Source: Clonostachys chloroleuca
Taxonomy: Eukaryota; Ascomycota; Sordariomycetes; Hypocreales; Bionectriaceae
Direction of reading: 5' to 3'
Assembly (NCBI GenBank): GCA_037952775.1
Contig: JBANAY010000003.1
Coordinates: forward strand, 19,654,001 to 19,718,000
Length of the DNA: 64,000 nucleotides
Shown here: one piece after another, positions 11,324 through 23,365 of the stretch
Layout: each line of letters begins with the position of its first letter
How positions within the stretch are numbered: position 1 is the first letter of the stretch
Translations under genes and position numbers: made by a program
Notes under the pieces: model-generated
The model's database searches: none
Seen by the model: the letters and a program-made list of their open reading frames with translations, nothing else
Told to the model about the DNA's origin: nothing

Positions 11324-12962
11324 TCATACCAGCTTGCATTCTGCAACACCCATCTTGCGAGCCAACAGTGCCTCCCCCTGCCCTTCAATTACATCGATCC
11401 AAAGCAGTGCCTTGGTCAGATCAATTGCCCCGCGAATGTCCATGCTACCCTCGCACCTCATAACGGCTTCAATGTATGGAAGTAATTCTTCCATGCCGTC
11501 GCTAGGCTGAATAAGTACTGAAGTGACCAGTGCCCACAGTTTGAGGCCATGCAAATAAGCAGCGTCCCTATTGATGTTAAACAGAGATAGCTGGGTCATG
11601 AATCTTGTACGGAGCGGCGTCATATCCAGCGTGTTCAAAGAGAACAAGCATTTGAGACGGGAAAGGAGCATTAGGCATACCAGCCTGACTACCTCACCAA
11701 GGACTTGGATCCCAGAGACGTCACTGCCGACCGAATAAATACGGCAAGCAGAGAGCAGATGGTGCATGACTGGGCCGAGAAGATCCATAGCACCGACGCC
11801 ATCGCTCCAGAAGTCCGAGTTGTGGCTGTTGGTATTCACTTTGCGAGCCACTGAGGACATCATGCATAAGGCTTCTGATATGGGCGACAGCTGCGGGAAC
11901 GCCAGTTTCATGTAGAATACAAGCGATCGTAAAGCGGGAGGCGCGTTATCCGCTGATTTGTCAGCTGTGGTAAGCTCTTTTGGAGCAGAAAATCGCGGCA
12001 CCGTATCAAGGGCCACACTGCCAACTAGATCCAGCCTGTTCATGCAATGATTTTTTGAGCCACTTCCCCGGAAGCTGCCACAGACTCACCAGGAAGCTAT
12101 CGCCGGGATGTGGTTTTCTAGCCCATCCATGCCACCGCGCAGCTTGGATACTTGATACAGGCCATCAATATGGGTCGACCAGCGACCCCAGTCGCCGATT
12201 TGTACCTATTTCAAGTGGTGAGAACAAGGAAATGCAGGCAGAACGGATACTACTGACATCATGGCAGAGACATCCAATAATGGTTGCTATAACTCCTGCA
12301 CTCTTGTGGTCGCAGGGGTCGCTCAAGCGTGCCGATAAATCCTTGAGGGCCTTGGTGTAGTATCTCATAGGTTCCATGTCGTCAGTAATTTTCAGTACAG
12401 GGATGCTGTTCTTGCGATTCCAGAGCAGCAATGTAGTGGCCATGGAAAGATACAAGGCAGTGGGATCAGAGAAGCCCATACGGACCCATACCCTGTGGAA
12501 GGGATGATTAATATACTCTGATTCCGACGCAACTGTATGTAGAGCATATTAGCATCTACGTCATGACTAAACGGAATCCCCTTCTTCTGTGGGCTTACTG
12601 AAGTGGATAATTTGCAGAGTACGGTCATTCAGTTCGATCCCGAGTACTCCAAACCTATTTAGCTGGAACAGTCGATGAGGGGATCGAGTTCGAGTTTCAG
12701 GCAGATAAGCGGCGCCAGGCCTCTGATCACGTACTGGGCGCTCCCCGTGCTGGAAACCACCGTTGTTTGCTTCGGGTGCCATGATCTCTAGAGGAATGAC
12801 GACATGTCGTGGCTTTTTTCGCCGCAATTGGCCAACACCCGCCATCACATGGCGGTGAATGCCGTTCTGGATATCGCGTTGTCGAATGTCATCTGGGTGT
12901 GATAGGTTGATAAAAGTAATGCCAGACCGGTTGAGAGGCTGGTGGCGTTGATGCTGCGACAT
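11324..12962 (-). CDS. Fungal-specific transcription-factor-domain protein lacking a Zn2Cys6 cluster
   Basis: Four exons (12,962-12,599, 12,532-12,258, 12,205-12,090, 12,035-11,324) give 488 codons plus stop. The N-terminus has TFINLSHPDD followed by a basic stretch (RHVMAG..LRRKKPRH). This is the usual opening of a large ascomycete family with a Fungal_trans_2-like domain and no zinc cluster. The next exons read SEYINHPFHRVWVRMGFSDP, IATIIGCLCHD and GDWGRWSTHIDGL, which are the conserved blocks of that family. The C-terminal half is helical and lacks catalytic motifs. Such proteins are often annotated as regulators and are common in lineage-specific gene sets; a direct DNA-binding role is unproven. 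All exon junctions keep frame and no lesion is seen. It lies downstream of and convergent with the broken MFS gene. Confidence 0.8.
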
Positions 12963-13552
12963 TGAAGCTATGTTGCCGAGTTTTGTCAAGCCCGACCGCC
13001 GTCTAATTAGTTCTTGGTAGAGCAGGAGCTTACGTGTTGACACATTAGCTGATATCGTCACCTCGTCAGGATTTCATGCTGGACCGGGAGTTGGTGGTCT
13101 ATGAGTGCCCCTCGCAGGCTATTTGTCAACCGCACTTAGGTAATGAAACACGGAGGGTCCTTTCTTACGCGCTATCCCGCAGTATTTCGCCTGGTGGTAA
13201 TCAGCCATTAGATAACAATCACGTGAGTGAAAGAATGCAGCGGGCTTTGCGAATCTTAGTAAATTAGATAAGAGCTTAAAACGATATCCAAGATTCAATG
13301 ATATAAGGTAATCTATAAAGTTCTTGATGTCTATTTCAACTACATTGAATAGCGAGCGTGCAATAGCATCTAAACCAGGAAAAAATGCTCCATTTCACGT
13401 CCCATGGTATAAGTGGCAATGTCAAGCATATACTTATCTATCCACCATGAAAACCCAATGCTATTGAAAAAGCAAACTTCCCAAAAGGTATTTCGGCCGT
13501 GACATTGCGTGTGTATTAAAATAAAAGTCTAAGAGACTCCCCTGGGCACCGC
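12963..13552. other. Short intergenic stretch
   Basis: This is the upstream region of the regulator ending at 12,962 and the downstream region of the GPI protein gene. No further frame or repeat is recognisable. Confidence 0.4.
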
Positions 13553-14077
13553 TTAGAGGGCCAGGGCGGCGGCGAGCAGGGCGACACCAGCCCCGATCAT
13601 GGGCCTGGCGACACCGCTGCCGTCGTCGGTGCTAGTGGCAGAAGCGGAGGAGCTAGTAGAGGAACCGGTAGAAGAAGAAGAGTCCGAGTTGGAAGTAGTG
13701 GTGCCAGTAGCGTCGGCGGAGGTGGACCTGGTGAGGGTAGTGTCGGTGGCGCTGGAGGAGGAACCAGAGCTCGTGACGGTGACGGAGCCGCTGGAGGACG
13801 CGGAGCCGCTGGAGGACGCAGAGCCGCTGGAGGACGCAGAGCCGCTGGAGGAACCTTCCGAAGTAGGGAGGAGGCTCAGGCTGTTGAGCAAGCTTGACAG
13901 CTCGGCGCTGTTGGTGGGGATGACGACGCCCGAGGTAGGGAAAACGCTGTTGATCCAGCTTGAGAGCTGGGCATCGTTTGTGGGGAAGGGGATGTCGATG
14001 TCAGCCGAGGTCGGGGCCCGAGTGGTCTGGGCAGAGACAGCACCAGCGACACCAAGGAGGACGAGACTGGACTTCAT
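13553..14077 (-). CDS. Secreted Ser/Thr-rich protein, probable GPI anchor
   Basis: An intronless frame of 174 residues. Residues 1-16 (MKSSLVLLGVAGAVSA) form a signal peptide with an A-x-A cleavage site. A short domain with two related blocks follows (IDIPFPTNDAQLSSWINSVF and VVIPTNSAELSSLLNSLS), then about 90 residues of Ser/Thr/Gly. The last 20 residues are hydrophobic (GAGVALLAAALAL) after a small-residue stretch (DGSGVA) suited to GPI attachment. It is likely a wall or membrane-surface mannoprotein, and the Ser/Thr-rich part would be O-glycosylated. The Ser/Gly part contains an exact DNA repeat (separate entry). The two N-terminal blocks look like an internal duplication of about 20 residues. 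Confidence 0.85.
   Translation of the reverse strand: MKSSLVLLGVAGAVSAQTTRAPTSADIDIPFPTNDAQLSSWINSVFPTSGVVIPTNSAELSSLLNSLSLLPTSEGSSSGSASSSGSASSSGSASSSGSVTVTSSGSSSSATDTTLTRSTSADATGTTTSNSDSSSSTGSSTSSSASATSTDDGSGVARPMIGAGVALLAAALAL
13788..13857 (-). repeat. 18-bp coding tandem repeat (SSSGSA units)
   Basis: An 18-nt unit reading GAGGACGCAGAGCCGCTG on the plus strand occurs almost four times in succession, with one third-position difference. It encodes six-residue units of Ser, Gly and Ala in the wall protein. The period is a multiple of three, so copy-number change keeps the frame. Confidence 0.85.
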
Positions 14078-14079
14078 GT

Positions 14080-15690
14080 TGGCGGTTGAGAGACGGGCTT
14101 GATTTGACGCTGTGTAAAGATTGTAAAGACAGGTGACAAATGTGCTTGATCTGGTCTCGAGATGAAGTGCTCAAGGGACTGAGGTGGGATGGGAAGAAGC
14201 GGATCTCATGCCAGAAGCACGGCCGGGAAGGCAGGCTTTTATGTGTCTGTCCTCGCTCTTGAGTCTGTGGCTAATAACTTCTTGCCTCATCTTACTTGCA
14301 TCTTACTTGCACAGCACAAATTACAGGGCGCCAACAAGCCTGCCTGTGCCTTCTGCTGTGACGTGTAACGTAAGGTACATAGCAGGCACAGACCCCGGAA
14401 CACTCAAGTAGTGGGTGATCGACAAAACCAGAAGGCTGAGTATCCATTCACTAAGCCATACAGTGTGTAGTATAGACTGTTTCTAAAATTAACAAGATGT
14501 GTGGATGTTGGGGTCTGGAGAAAATACCGAAGGCCTTCCGCCATTCCCGCCGTGACCCCGTTGGCCTTGATCACTGCGGCAGTACCAGTGCCCACTGAAT
14601 GAGCTTACCCAGATCCTTGTGTATTCTGAAATGTTGGCCAAATAAGGATCGATCTAATACCCCACGGTCACTCTGTGACGCAAATTCCAGAGGTTAGGCT
14701 GCTGTCGCGTGCTTTGCTGTCAATATGCGCTGGAATGCTGACAGTACGCGAACCACAGATGTGAGAGCTTGGGAGAGTACATTGGTCCATCAAAGGCCAA
14801 ATACGGCAAAATCAGACATAAATCACTTCAAGACACCGAAAGACCAATCAAAAATGAACATCGGCCATGCATATGCCTCGACCCCGACGTGTCTTACACA
14901 GGAGTGAAGTCATCGCTCGCACGGACGAGCGCAGCATGTAGCCTGATTGGGCTGTGGGAAGTCATTACAAAACAGTTTTATTAGCCCTCCAAAAGGCATG
15001 ACGCGTCCTGGACCAGGGCGAAGCACCAGGAGTAAACTCTCGGCACTGCATCATTTCAGTGGGTGGTGAACAAGAACAGAAAGTCCACCAGCACAGAGGC
15101 TTCGGCCCCTGCACTGCCCCCATGGAGCTGTGCTTGTATACAGTATCATATGATGCTCACGCAGGCTTACCAACGTGCGACATGGCTGGCCCGGTCTTTG
15201 CTGACCTTTCCCCCAATTTCTTACTCAGTGTTGCCTGTAATGGCCCTCTTGCGTGCTTCCAGCATACAGGAGCACCTGGAAATAATATCTTGGCTCTGCC
15301 AACATGAACCGCCGAAAGATCCGGCGGCACAATAGAAGCACCTTGTTTCAATTTGATTTTTGATTTTTTTTAAATAAGTTTAACCCATGATTTGGAAATA
15401 AAGAATAAAGCTACCTCGTGATTAGCCGAGCCCCTTTTATCCATCCTCCAGGAATACATTGCGTTTCGAAAATAATTCCCTTGATGCCATCTACCGCTAC
15501 TACATACGCGACTCTCCCCCATTGGGGGCATCGCAATCTGTCAGGTCTGACAGTGCGGATGGCCCCTTAACCCCAGCTTCCGAGGGTTGTAAGCCCAATC
15601 CCAGCGCAGTCCCATGTTGTAATATCCAAATCCAAGCTCCCTTTTCATCGCCAAGAAAGAAATCTAAACCGAGAAGCAAGCACAAAGGCC
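14080..15690. other. Intergenic stretch, no gene seen
   Basis: The first 150 bases are the promoter of the GPI protein gene (minus strand). The rest has short frames on both strands without motifs. No RNA gene is recognisable. Confidence 0.4.
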
Positions 15691-15694
15691 CCCC

Positions 15695-16878
15695 TTACCG
15701 CGCATTGTGAATGTCTAGCACGAGGATGTCCTGGGCTCCGACGCGCGACAGATCGTCCATGACGAGCGCAATCTTCTTCGACTCCACCATGGAGCTGACG
15801 GCCACCCAGCCGTCATCGTCGAGCGCCGTGACGGTCGCGGCGCGCTTGCCGGGGGTGATCTTGGTGGCCTCGGCCAGCTGGGCGCGCTGTATGTTGTACT
15901 GGCAGAGGACGTACTTCTGCGCGGTGATGACACCACGGATGCGCGAGGCGATCAGCTCGAGGGTCTCGGGGTTGGACGGGTTCTGCGACTTGATCAGCAC
16001 CGCGGTCGACTCGACGACCGTGTCGATGGCCTTGAGGCCTGCGGCTCGCATCGTCTCTCCTGATTCTATCGAGCCGTGTTAGCTGTCTGTTATGAACATA
16101 GTAAAGACAAGGTAAGTCAAGGTCCATCCATACCAACAAGATCGACAATGCCCTCGGCGACACCAAGAGCGCACGCAGCCTCGACGCTGCCGCTCAGCTC
16201 GATGATCTGGGTCTTGAGCACTCGCTTTCCAGGGCTGCTCGTGTCGCCGTCCTGCTCGGCCTCCAGCTTAGCAAAGTAGTCGGCAGCGAGGCCGACGAAG
16301 CTGGTGCCAATCGTCTTGCCGATCAGGTCCTTGCCCGTCCTGTACTCGCCCTTCTCGGGCACCTGGACCTGGAGCTTGCAGCCGCCGAAGGCAAGGTCCA
16401 TGACCATGTCGCATCCTCCCGTTGTGAACTCGACGCCCCGTTGGAGGGCCGACGCACGCACGCCGGCGTCGTGCTCCTGGATCTGGTCCCAACCCGTGAT
16501 GCCGAGATCGACGCGGCCCTGGCCAACGAAGGTCGGGATGTCGGCGGCGGGGAGGAAGACGAGCGCGATGGGGAGGTTCTTGACGAGGGCGAGGTCGAGA
16601 CGGTTCTCGCGGCGGAACTGGATGTCGGCACCCTCGAGCAGGTTCAGTGCGGCTTGGTTCAGGCGACCCTCTGGACGAGATCGGCTGGTTAGCTCAGATT
16701 CGACAGCGGGTAGGAGAAGGGTCTGCGGGCAGAGGGAGAGGGAGAGGGACTCACTTTTGGGCACGGCGAATAGTAGCCGGCCTTCGAGGCTGTCAAGATA
16801 GGTTAGGTCTGGTCGTAGAGGGGTCGGTCAAGGTAGGTCAGGCTGCATTTTGGGCACGTACTGATTTACCAGATCCAT
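15695..16878 (-). CDS. HIS1: ATP phosphoribosyltransferase, first step of histidine biosynthesis
   Basis: Four exons (16,878-16,862, 16,789-16,755, 16,670-16,134, 16,065-15,695) give 319 residues. The N-terminus MDLVNHLEGRLLFAVPKKGR is the classic HisG start. DLGITGWDQIQE, GGCDMVMDLAFGGCKLQVQVP and the PRPP-binding region LSGSVEAACALGVAEGIVDLVESGETM follow. The C-terminal 110 residues are the regulatory ACT-like HisG_C domain. The enzyme condenses ATP with PRPP to phosphoribosyl-ATP in the cytosol and is inhibited by histidine. The first exon is only 17 nt, so simple gene finders may miss the real start. High GC in third positions produces long shadow frames on the other strand. The gene is intact and would be a single-copy core gene. 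Confidence 0.95.
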
Positions 16879-16879
16879 G

Positions 16880-17600
16880 ATTGGCGTGCTGGCTGTGTGT
16901 GATGGGAACAGAGAGCGAGCTTGGAGACCGAGAAAATGACCAATTGACGATGCTTAACTCGCAGCAGTAGAGGGATGGAGGTTTAGAGAGACGCGAGTCC
17001 ACACGGCGACAGAGGGAAGCGGGATATAGAACGACTGTGACTGGGTCATGATTGTTTCTCTCCGACCGCGGGGCATCAAAATCTCCCGACCTGCCCCTCT
17101 GTTTGTGGCTGGTGAGAAGCTCTGCGATCGCGGTCCAAGAACGTGCCTGCGCTAAGCCCAAGACAGCAGACCGAGCTGTGGCGCGCCACATGCAGTCCCA
17201 CTCTCACCAGCCACAGATCCCAAACACAGACCGTTTACCCTGTTGCTAGGCCATTATCGGACGCAGTGACTAACCTCATGGCGTGTTATGCAGATAAGCA
17301 GACTACCTACCCTACAACCGTTCTAATTGAAGATGGGTTGTTGTCAATAGTAGTCAACCAAGACTTGTTGGTTAATTATCCTGCTTGCCCTTTATCATAG
17401 GAGAGAAATTGCTAAATAACGATTTCTTTTCTTCAGTACGCTCTACAAATTTCGTGAAAACTTTGTCTGATGAGACGGGAATTTTGTACCGGTGGAATCA
17501 AAGCTGGCCAATAAGTAGAGTTGCCATTGCTCGGGGTATTCATCTTCTGTTATTTGCTTCTATTATGTCACTAATTGCTGAAAATAATCTATAATCTATG
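16880..17600. other. HIS1 promoter side and intergenic stretch
   Basis: The first few hundred bases upstream of the HIS1 start (minus strand) are its promoter. A TGACTGGGTCA word near 17,038 resembles, but does not match, the TGACTCA site of cross-pathway control. No other gene is visible. Confidence 0.35.
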
Positions 17601-17634
17601 AATTCTCTCGAGATGCCAGTATACCGATAATCCA

Positions 17635-18125
17635 CTAAAAGCTGTTTTTGTAGGTAGTGGAGGTACTGTCTCCAAATGTGATGGTGACATTGTAGTTGGA
17701 CAAGGTTGGGCCCTTACTAACACCATACAGGCTGTAGAGGCCAGCAGAAACGACACCCTCCCCAGTGGCAATGCTATCAGGGAACGTGACACTCTTCACG
17801 ATGACTGCTTGTCCCAAGTTGGACTCATCTATGGTTGTATGTTATTAGCCTCGGATTGAATTAAATGGGCGGAACCAGAGTACTTACCAGGGCCAAGATA
17901 AAAAGAGTCGAGAAGGTTGCCGAGAGTGTCGGGGTAGGCAGCTGCCTTGGAGTTGTAGCCGAATGCAATGGCGATGTCGTCGACTCTCTGGATGTAGCCC
18001 TGGCTGATGATCTTGAGGTCAACTTTGTCTCCGGGCTTAATGGTCTCCGGGACAGAGATGCCATAGATGCGAGCCTGGGCGGTGGCTGCAAGAGTGGCGG
18101 CAACGGCGGTGACGGAGAAGCGCAT
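17635..18125 (-). CDS. NIS1-like secreted effector protein
   Basis: Two exons (18,125-17,888 and 17,828-17,635) encode 143 residues. A signal peptide of about 18 residues ends in AQA. The mature part opens with RIYGISVPETIKPGDKVDL, then YIQRVDDIAIAFG, YLGP and GLYSLYGVSKGPTLSNYNVT. This is the arrangement of the NIS1 family, small apoplastic proteins first described in Colletotrichum as necrosis-inducing and known there and in Magnaporthe to blunt plant pattern-triggered immunity. The family is broad and also occurs in non-pathogens, so a role in virulence is inference. No cysteines are apparent in the mature part, which fits the family. The gene is intact, next to HIS1, and shows no RIP damage. 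Confidence 0.8.
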
Positions 18126-18129
18126 CTTG

Positions 18130-19870
18130 AATATTTTGAGGATGAGAGTGTTTTGTGCTATGCAAGAGATGAAGCGAAGTAATGGATGATGATGATATTG
18201 GTCTATCTGAGCAGCAGACGAGTATGGGCCTTATATATGTACACTAGGTAGGGTATGAGCGACAGGCTCCTCATCAATGCAGTGGGACATGTTGCATGGA
18301 GTCTTCGTATTCAATGACTTCCCACAATGACATGCGCTGATCTTCGACTACCTGGAGCAATCAATAAGTACTTACGAACAATTACTTCGTCATTGCCATG
18401 GGCGCAGTCTATTCTTGGACTAAAGTTCGGTATGAGATGAGAAAATAGTCCTCTTTCCCACCAGGAAACCAATCGCCGTCCGTTGAACCTGAGCCCACGT
18501 TGACGGGCGATCGGGGTAGCTAACCGGGAGTTTCAGACGGGTGATCGGCCATCAGCTCGTGTCCTAAAACCTACAACGGCCGTGTAGATCGCCATGTAGA
18601 TCACCATGAAAACCATCGGGTATCAAGGCCCGAGGGTGAGTTTCTTCGATGATGCAAGTGAGCATTAATTTACCCTGTGGACGGATACGAGATGTTCTTG
18701 TGATCACAGCCGGATTGTCGGTAATGTTGTTTTTATGTAATCAGCGGTCGGCATCAATTCGTTGGGGAGACATCAATGGATTGGCTTATTCAGCGTGGTG
18801 GGTGAACTGACACGGCTCTGTAACATTTCATTTTCCTCTCATCTCTCCATCTATGCAATTAATTGCACTCCATCCATCACCATCGCTCTCGTTCTTTTCA
18901 TGTCGTTCGTCTCGCTGTTGAGAGATGGCATTGCTGGGCAGGTCGCGTCCTTGAATTTAATGATGAGATGAGATGGAACCCAACAAATTCCTCAAAACTC
19001 TTTTTTTCCAAGATTGCCATCATTCTGCCCCGCTTTGCAACTCCAAGCTGAAACGACGGAAAGCTTGTTGCGGTGAGTGGCATTGGCAGGCGTCCGATGG
19101 AGCAGACCCCAGAGGGCAACCTGGCAAAGGATGGAAGACTCCAGGGGACGAAAATGGTACTCTCCCAATATCTGGGCGGAGTTGGCGGAGGAAATTATTC
19201 CCTCGCCGCATTCAGACCGCCCTCAACTGCATCCGGATGTCGCGTACCACCAGAGCGGATGAACGGTTCAGCCATCATTCCGCTACGAGAATATGCAAAA
19301 AAAAGGCAGCTCGTACGATTGATGCATGCGCCCCAATGCTTGATTGATGCACGGGCTGCCTCTACTACTGAGTGCCACACGCGAGCAAATGAGGATTGGA
19401 GGGCAAAGGGCACTGCCACGGCCCTACGAAGGACTTTGGGGGGCTTTGCAGGGGCCTGACAGGTGGCAGCACTACCGGTCCCGCTAGTAGGCCAATCAGC
19501 GGGCGCAATGGGGACTCCCCGGCAGCCCTGATGCAACCTTTCGGCCGGTGCAATCACTGAGGTCTAGGCTTCCCTTAGCGACCGCTGGAGGTCTGCTGCA
19601 GTAGGAGGTTCATGCCATTGTAGGTGCTATTCTTGGGGGCTCATGGCGCTGGACTGATGTGGTTTGGACAACCTCGGCGCTCGCTGGTGCTACCTGCCGT
19701 TGTACGAGATGCGTAAAGCGTCGTGAGACCGCTTCAGCCACAAATTATTTTTTTCGGCTCTCTCCCTGCGTCCAGGATCGTGGTAATCTCTGGTCGTCTC
19801 TCCTCCCTGCCATTGCGTCGCCTCCCTCTGCTCGATCCATCACGAGCCCTCAATCGCATCGTGCCGCTGC
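18130..19870. other. Long intergenic stretch, no gene seen
   Basis: The left part is the promoter of the NIS1-like gene (minus strand, with a TATATATG word about 110 bp upstream). The right part leads into the Zn2Cys6 gene. Frames of up to 128 codons near 19,000-19,560 overlap each other on both strands and carry no motif, so I read them as chance. Confidence 0.4.
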
Positions 19871-19872
19871 CC

Positions 19873-21952
19873 ATGTACCCGGCGCCGAATCGCATTCCGG
19901 GCCACCAACATGTCGACGGGTCGTTTAACGAGGACGGCGACCTCAAGCCCATGATGGCCCCTCTCTCCGGCAGCGCGCAGCAGCTCCCCCTTCCTCCAGC
20001 GCCGTCCTCCGCGATGCCGTCGACTACCGCTTCGGCGGCCAAGCCAGCTGGCCGTGTGGACCAGCCGCCCATCTCCACTGCCTGTATCACCTGCGTGAGT
20101 CGATCTTCCGTTGAATTGGACTGGAATGGGCCGTGGCTGACCCTGGTCGTGGTGGTTTGATGGTGCAGCGCACCAGACATCAGAAATGCGACGGCAAGAG
20201 GCCGTGTTCCCGCTGCATCATCCAGGAGACAGAGTGCACGTATGTCGCATCGCGTCGCGGCTATAGAGGCCCGCGCGTCGCTGCCATTTCCAAGTCCAAG
20301 AAGCAGCAGCAGCTTCGCACGCTCCAATCCGTCACTCCCGAGTACATTTCCAAGGATGTCGCCATCATCGGGCCTTCACCACCGCCATACACCCTCCTCG
20401 GGTCGGCTCCCGCAACTCAAGCCGTAGATTCTGTTCCGTTCTACGCGCCAACCATGGCCGGCGTATTTGACTCGGACTCCTTCGACTTTGCTCCTATGCC
20501 CCCCTTCGCCTTCCAGGCCAGTGAGGTGCCTTTCGCCCAGTTCAACCCCAGCCTGCCTCACGGCTATTCGTTTGTCGATGACGGCTTTAGCTTCTCTGCG
20601 CCTTACTACAGCCTCCAGTTGGACACGCTGGGGGATGTCTACCTTGATTCGTATTACCACCACATCCACGGTGCCCACGCCTTCGTCCTGCCCAAGCATT
20701 TTCTCCTTCGTTTCGTTGAGGAGAGCGCGATTAAGCATCTGCTGGCGGCCATGCGCTGGGTTGGATCCATCTATATCGAAAAGGCAAATAGCGTCAATGC
20801 CATCACACTCTTCAACGAGGCCTGGGGCCTCATCCACAAGCCGGACGTTTCAAAGGACGGGTTCCTGATCCAGGCAATGATGGTCCTTATCCTCGGCCTT
20901 GACGGAACGCGCCAGAGAGACAGGGTCCACAAGATCTTGAACGACTTGGAGACAACCGCTGTTGAAATCGGCATCAACACCCGCATATTTGCCTCGCTCC
21001 ATGGGCAGGGGCTGCCGGTGCTGGAGGAGAGCTGGAGGAGAACTTGGTGGAATCTCTACATCATCGACGCGCTGATCGCGGGGGTTCATCGCACTACGGC
21101 CTTCAATCTGTACCATGTCCCGACCACTGTGGCCCTTCCATGCGAGGAGGATCAGTATCAAGCAGGGGTAAGAAGGCCACCGTACATCCTTTGGTGATGA
21201 TTTTTTGGAGATAAAAAGTCTCAACTAACATATTCTTTCAGACTATACCTCCACCACGCGATTTGGAACAAATGGAAAATAGCGGTTTCTTGGACGACAT
21301 ACAAGAGTTTTCATCATTTTCATACCTGATCCAATGCGCCCGCTACATTGGGCAGATGATGACCGCGCGCATCGTGGGTCCTAATGATGAGAACATCACC
21401 AGGATCGAGACTCTTCTCTCAGGCTGGCGTTTGAACCTACCACTATCTAAACGGGAAGGACTCTTCAACGGGACGAAACTGGACGAGATGATGTTCCAAG
21501 GCTACATGACCTTGCATGCCATCTCTATTCTCTTGCACCAGCCTCATTCCCAGCTCGACACGACCCCGACCCTAGCAATTGACGCCTGCGCGCCCAACAC
21601 ACCTGCTCTCACCAGCTCCGGCCTCAACACCCACACCAAACACGCCATCCAATCCGCTAATGAGATTACGAAGCTCATCACCCTGCGCGTTTCCCTGCTG
21701 AAGCATACGCCCTTCTTTGCCTACATGATCACGCTTGCGTCCACCGTCCAGCTAAGTTGGTGGGGGCTTCCCTTTGTACGGCATGATGACGATGTCGGCC
21801 AGCGGATTCGCCTCAATCTCGGTGCATTGTCCAAGTATGCAACCGTGTGGCCCTCGTCTGAGCACTTGGTTGGGCAGGTCAAGGGTATTGCACGCGAGGT
21901 GTACAAGATCAAGCAGTGGCAGCAACAGCAGATCTGGCCCAACCCGGTGTGA
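19873..21952 (+). CDS. Zn2Cys6 transcription factor
   Basis: Three exons (19,873-20,094, 20,169-21,167, 21,242-21,952) give 643 residues. A Pro/Ser-rich N-terminus of about 70 residues leads to the zinc cluster, ACITCRTRHQKC then DGKRPCSRCIIQETEC, a C-x2-C-x6-C-x5-C-x2-C-x6-C pattern. The first intron splits the cluster after its second Cys. A middle homology region follows: YYHHIHGAHAFVLPKHFLLRF, WRRTWWNLYIIDALI and LHAISILLHQPHS, typical of the fungal_trans domain. It should bind CGG-type sites as a dimer in the nucleus. No obvious target cluster is adjacent. The frame is intact throughout. The start was taken at the first ATG close to the cluster; an upstream in-frame ATG at 19,723 exists but encodes an unlikely leader. 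Confidence 0.88.
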
Positions 21953-21954
21953 GT

Positions 21955-23360
21955 AGAGGACAAATCATGATGTGTTCTATGATGTGTTCTTGATGGACGC
22001 TAGCATTTGTTTTATTGTATTTTGGCTCCTTGTGCGGGTTTGATACTCGTTGCTCTTTGGTATATAGTGTGTATGTCTGGGCATTATTCTTACGAGGAGT
22101 TCTTGAATTGAAATTCGAATTCAAGGGTAATATTTTTTTATATATAGGCTTGGATATACAAATTTACAATATTTCACATGGAGCCATTCATCACTCGTCT
22201 TGGCCATTTGTTCAGCTAAGATGAGATCCTCCGAATATGGGCGCTATTACCTTATCCTGCATAAGAGTGAACCCAATCGCAATCAACATAAACACGATGA
22301 TGCAGTGCTTCCTTCGAAAGATCCAGGCGTAAATGTGCCAGTGTAGTCGTCGTGGATGCTGATGGGGTTGCATGTTGGTCATTGCCACTGTGAATTCTCA
22401 TTCCATAAAGTCGTTGTAGTAACACATGTTCTAGCGAGAAGAATGAAAGACATACAAGTCTCAATAGGCTGCGGACGCTAATAACAGAAAACAGAGAGCG
22501 CTGCTTGCTTTTGCAACCTTTCAAAAATCAACAACTGAACTGGCTGGCGATTTTCGCTCAAAATAATATCTCACTCCACCGTTACAATCCGTTGTGATGA
22601 TTTGTCGAGCCTACTCAGACCGCCAAGACCGCCCTCTTATTTGGTGGTTCCTGCGAGGAGTCTGCTTTTCGTTTCCGTGGTCTCGCAATCGCAGATTTGT
22701 TGTTTCCCTCGTGCAAGCCCTGGCCTGTCTCCCTGTCAAGAGAGGTATGACCCAGGGTCATGCCAGCTGTACATACTGCTTCTTCACCCTCCACTCGCTC
22801 CGCGTCTAACCTTTCATCCTCACTTGGGGAATCCTCCGAGTCTAAGGAGTTTATCTAATCCACACACTGGGCCCATAGCTCATCATCTGTGTGCATTTTT
22901 TTCAAGAATGCTTCTTCAAGCCTTAAAGAAAACTCTCCATCCTATACTAGATGTGAAGGGAGGGCTGGTGTTGGCGGTTGGGTTATAAGAGTGGCCCCAT
23001 CATTGGTGGTTGGACACGGGAGCGCCTAGAACTGATATTAGCTTGGCGCATTCCTGGAATTTTAGAGTAATTGCGTACATCATACTCCGGCAAGTGAGAG
23101 GCAAACTCATATGTCCACCGATGTTGAAGAACTATCTCCTTGTAGGAGCTCACAGTCGCATAATTGTTCTTCATTTGGTGACGAAGTTGGTGCGAGGATG
23201 AAGAGAACCAGGTCACGCGCGAGATTCGCTGACTAGGAGTCGGATAATAGTTTCGCCTTGCCGAAGTAACCACCGTGCACGTTACCCCCGAAATTCTTCC
23301 CTGCCTTCAGTTGTCCATGAATTCACAGTATAATTCAGCTTGATCACTCGCATCCTTTGC
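21955..23360. other. Intergenic stretch, no gene seen
   Basis: No frame with a recognisable motif. Composition is ordinary to slightly AT-rich near 22,100. The broken kinase-like gene begins at about 23,366. Confidence 0.4.
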
Positions 23361-23365
23361 CCATA

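Noticed and set aside
13599..14102. 167-codon plus-strand frame opposite the GPI protein gene
   Set aside because: It is the complement of the Ser/Gly repeat; the minus strand has a signal peptide and a GPI-type tail, while this one has only Glu/Pro/Leu repeats.
16304..16801. Long plus-strand frame opposite HIS1
   Set aside because: It mirrors the GC-rich third positions of the HIS1 exon and has no motif of its own.
19000..19560. Overlapping frames of up to 128 codons on both strands
   Set aside because: No motif, no splice structure and equal length on both strands, so chance is likely.
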